Positions 10,740 to 13,884 of a DNA stretch of 13,884 bases are shown piece by piece. Within the stretch, counting starts at the first letter, position 1; each line of letters opens with the position of its first letter. Origin of the DNA: Conidiobolus incongruus B7586. Taxonomy: Eukaryota; Entomophthoromycota; Entomophthoromycetes; Entomophthorales; Conidiobolaceae. Position numbers and translations under genes: made by a program. The stretch is from contig JNEM01011636.1 of the NCBI GenBank assembly GCA_000697335.1, forward strand, positions 1 to 13,884, written 5' to 3'. The notes under the pieces are model-generated. The model made no database searches. It was given only the letters and a program-made list of their open reading frames with translations, and had not been told where the DNA came from.

Positions 10740-12577
10740 TGATATAAAAAAATATCATGGCAATTTGATTAAAGCGAATATAATTCTATTTGATGTTAAA
10801 GTGTTTGACAGGGGTTCCGAATGAAACTTTGATTTATTTCAACTTGACCGATATAACAATAATAATAGATTTCTGAGTAGGAGATATGGATGGAGGATTG
10901 TTTCATTAACTCTATGAAAAATTGGATAATTTACTAATTTTGATTATTTTAAATCAAGAAGAATAGCCTGATCAATTACGAAGAAGGGGATGAATGGACA
11001 GCTAGTATAATATTAGATAAGATTAGTTTTTAACTCTTGATGCCTTTATAATGGCATTGTTGGTTCAATAGTTGATTAATTCATAAAATAAATATTAACC
11101 GTTGCCATTGATGCATTAGTCGAATTGAGACCTTCTGAACGTGTATTATACTTTTGAACAGGAAAAATGAGTAGAATATATGCAATGAGTTAAACCAAAA
11201 TATAGCAGTTAGCATTATATTATTGGAATATTGATCTGGATTTACTAATACTTAAAATTCGAACTTCTTCAAAGTAGATTCATAAAGATTCTACCCAAAC
11301 ATTTGAGGATAATAATTTTATTTTTCATTTTAATTTTGTTTATAAACCAGTGTAGTAGACGCGGATTTGAAAAATTCACTAATAAACTCTATTATTGAGA
11401 TAATTATATTAGGCTCAAAATTAATTTTGACAAATGAATCAAAATCAGGTATAACAATATAGAATGTGTTTAGAGCAAAATTTTGAATATCATCATCTAA
11501 TTAATCATTTGGAAAATATGGATCAGGATTGAAATTAAGTTAGTAATGTGGCATATTGGTATCAATAGGTTTCATTTAAGGATTTTTGATTTTAAGTATA
11601 AAGCGAATATTCTTATTTCACAACTCAGTCATTATCACCAAGTAGCTCTGATTTGAAAAATTTTTATGATCAAAACAATTATTAGGTAACAAGAGAAAAT
11701 ATTGGTCGATTTGATGTACTGATTCTATCTAAACTCTAAATGAAGAAATATAAAATTAATATTCATTAAATAGTATGAATAAATACTCAATCCAATATTC
11801 AATATTAATAAAACATGACCACAAATTATCATGATATATTTATAATGATATCAAAATAACTATTACAATAATAATTTATATATCTTGTGTAAATCATCAA
11901 TTTATTAAATAAATACTTTTGATTCAAAATTTATTTGTAGAGTGAGTGAAAAGGGGTTATGTGTTGAGAGTTTAAAATTTTGGCAACATGGCAGCAGTCA
12001 AAGCAATAGTCCAAAAGGGGTTTAAATCATTTACTCTGTAGATATTTCGCATATATTTGGTAGGTATTGGGTACAATACTGAGAATAAGTCAGATACAAA
12101 CTAAAACTTATATTTTTAATCAATTTTTGTATAAAAGAACTTATTGATAAGTTGAACATTTAGAGATAATTTTAATAAATTGTTTCTCCCCTTTTCTTAT
12201 TGCGTGTTGGTAAAACCTAAAGTTTTAACGTGACTATGTTGAATAACTACAATATAACACATCATTGATTAATAATGTTGAAATATAATGTAAGGGATTT
12301 GATCTCACGGTCAATAGGATAAAAATCAACGAATCTCTATATTTTACTAATAAGTCTGATCCATTTAGAGCCTAATCTATTGATATTATTCCGATGATAT
12401 TGATAAAGTTTATTCTCTTCAAGGTTTTTATTATTACATTTACCATATTTAATTTAATCTTGACTCTTTCTAAAGTAAAATTAAAACTTCTAATATTTAA
12501 CATATTTGAATCAGGGTTTTGATCGATCGCATTTAATTTTGTTTGTTTGCATTCCACTGGGATAAATTGTACTCAAT
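10740..12577 (-). pseudogene. Full-length decayed paralogue of the Zn2Cys6 gene
   Basis: The plus-strand text runs collinear with 3179-5068 at an offset of about 7.51-7.58 kb. Matching anchors: the TTGACA...TTCGAA-like block (3270 and 10805), ggggatga (3472 and 10986), the tggttcaa..tgatt..attc block (about 3560 and 11070), gaaatt.aagt (3950 and 11531), tatttcaca (4070 and 11614), tacaatact (4508 and 12072) and a 15-base identity over the zinc cluster (5015 and 12526). In the gene's frame the minus strand still spells KCDRSKP, a classic Zn2Cys6 core. A one-base loss just before it shifts the frame, Cys 23 is replaced by a stop, Cys 26 by Tyr (TGC to TAT), Cys 33 by a stop, and the start codon aligns with ATT. 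Stops and indels recur throughout. A 61-codon open stretch at 12372-12557 is only a shifted remnant. It cannot make a functional factor. The intron positions could not be traced. Confidence 0.8.
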
Positions 12578-13355
12578 AAATCTACTCAAAATACTTAACT
12601 AAGAAAATGTCAAATAACCTAGATTATATTGTATTATATATAATTATACTTAAAGAAATATAAATTAATTAATCCAAATCATCATTAATCTTTATTATCG
12701 ATTCATTTACAATCGAAATATTAATTTATTTATTTATTTTATAACAAACAGTAACTATCTGATATCCTTAATGGTATTAATATATTTAAAATATATGATA
12801 ATCGAAGAACAATACATAATTTGATATATTTATACCCAATAGACCTAAACTAACCAGATAATTACTATATTTAATATTTAAAATGAATTAGACCAAAATT
12901 ATGTATTTTTATTATATTAAGGTATTGCTAATAAACACTTTCATAAGAAATATGATTTATAAGAGCTTTATATATATAATATATATGAGCATAAATTGAT
13001 ATATTATAGTATCAACTCTTTAAATATAATAATAACCAATTCAAATAATATAAGGCAATTACATAATAAAATTTCATTTGTAAATTATAATAATAGAATT
13101 ATAACATTATTTTTACCTATTTAATTTTTTATTTTAATATTTTATTGATAAAAAATATTTTTTAAAAAATTGACACTATATATTGCTCAGCTGAGACAAA
13201 ATATTAAACTGCATATTTTGACCATAGCTTATTTGATGGATAAAATAAAATTAAATTATAAAAAATAAATTAATAATTATTTTTATATATTTAATTTGTA
13301 AAATATATTTTATAAATAATTTAATCAAAAAAGCCTCCAATGTTTTTATACTTTA
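12578..13355. other. AT-rich spacer
   Basis: No gene or clear repeat is seen. It corresponds in position to the promoter side of the decayed paralogue, but sequence similarity with the intact gene's upstream region is at best a few short AT-rich words, so the end of the shared segment is probably close to the old start codon. Confidence 0.55.
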
Positions 13356-13884
13356 TATTACCTTGAATTTGAAATAATAGGTAATTTTTTAACTTTTGAT
13401 GTTTCAAATATGTCATTAGTTTTATATAATTTAATAAATATATTTAATTAGGAAATTATATAGTTTAAAATAATATATTTATAAATATAATAATTTTTTT
13501 ATTTAAAAGAATAATTTTTTAAAATTAATTATTTAATCTAATTATATTTAAACTGAATAATAATCATAAAATGTTTTTTTTGATATTAGTAAAACTTAAC
13601 CATAAATTATCTAAAATTATTTAAAATTTTACAAATAATTTTTAATAATGAAATATTATCTAAGTCAACTATTTATTGTCAGGTAAATTATTTTAAGGCT
13701 AAGAAAAAAATTATCTAAAACTTGCTAAAATTTAGGACAATAACTTTAATTATTAATAGAATAAAAAAATATATTGAATATTTTTTATTTGAACTAAAGA
13801 ATTATCTTAATATTTCAATATTAGTTTTATAAATATTATATATATATATTAAAATATAAATTGAAATTAATAAATAAAAATATA
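13356..13884 (+). repeat. Decayed dispersed repeat, copy C (right-truncated by window)
   Basis: Aligns along its full visible length with 9219-~9765 of copy B in the same orientation, sharing the ttaccttgaattt start, a 23-base identical block (13583-13605) and the aggtaaatta motif near 13681. The differences from copy B appear to be dominated by transitions. The element runs off the right edge. Family unknown. Confidence 0.75.

Noticed and set aside
12372-12557. 61-codon minus-strand open frame taken as a separate small gene
   Set aside because: It overlaps the N-terminal part of the decayed zinc-cluster paralogue. The DNA aligns base for base with the live gene's cluster, and the open frame is one base out of register, so it is a pseudogene remnant.
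1-13884. Mitochondrial origin, CRISPR array, tRNA or rRNA genes
   Set aside because: AT-richness alone suggested mitochondrial DNA, but the Zn2Cys6 gene with spliceosomal introns is nuclear. No regularly spaced repeats, cloverleaf or rRNA-like blocks were seen on either strand.

Overview
The window reads as nuclear DNA of a fungus, most likely an ascomycete. The one clearly intact gene encodes a Zn2Cys6 (zinc binuclear cluster) transcription factor and carries two short spliceosomal introns (50 and 55 nt) with GT..AG ends. Most of the rest is extremely A+T-rich, almost gene-free DNA holding repeat copies whose mutual differences look mostly like C:G to T:A transitions. This is the pattern expected of repeat-induced point mutation (RIP) or a similar AT-driving decay. 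Species and lineage cannot be fixed from this window.

Layout, left to right. 1-~835: decayed repeat copy A, cut by the window edge. ~840-2630: AT-rich DNA with a possible C-terminal coding remnant on the minus strand (1013-1084). 2634-3178: broken C-terminal fragment of a second Zn2Cys6-family gene, minus strand. 3179-5068: the intact Zn2Cys6 gene, minus strand, three exons, 594 residues. 5069-~5640: its upstream region with a TATA-like element. ~5640-9218: AT-rich DNA without a convincing gene, containing two long (AT)n tracts and a few coding-like scraps. ~9219-10530: repeat copy B. ~10740-12577: a full-length but thoroughly broken paralogue of the intact gene, minus strand, collinear with it at an offset of about 7.51-7.58 kb. 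12578-~13355: AT-rich spacer. ~13356-13884: repeat copy C, cut by the right edge. All three repeat copies lie in the same orientation.

The window therefore looks like a small regulator-gene family caught at three stages: one intact member, one full-length but ruined member that still shows traces of the zinc-cluster signature, and one C-terminal stub. They are interleaved with decayed direct repeats in an AT-rich, probably heterochromatic compartment. No convincing CRISPR array, tRNA, rRNA or new enzymatic system was found. The striking content is this pattern of duplication and decay.
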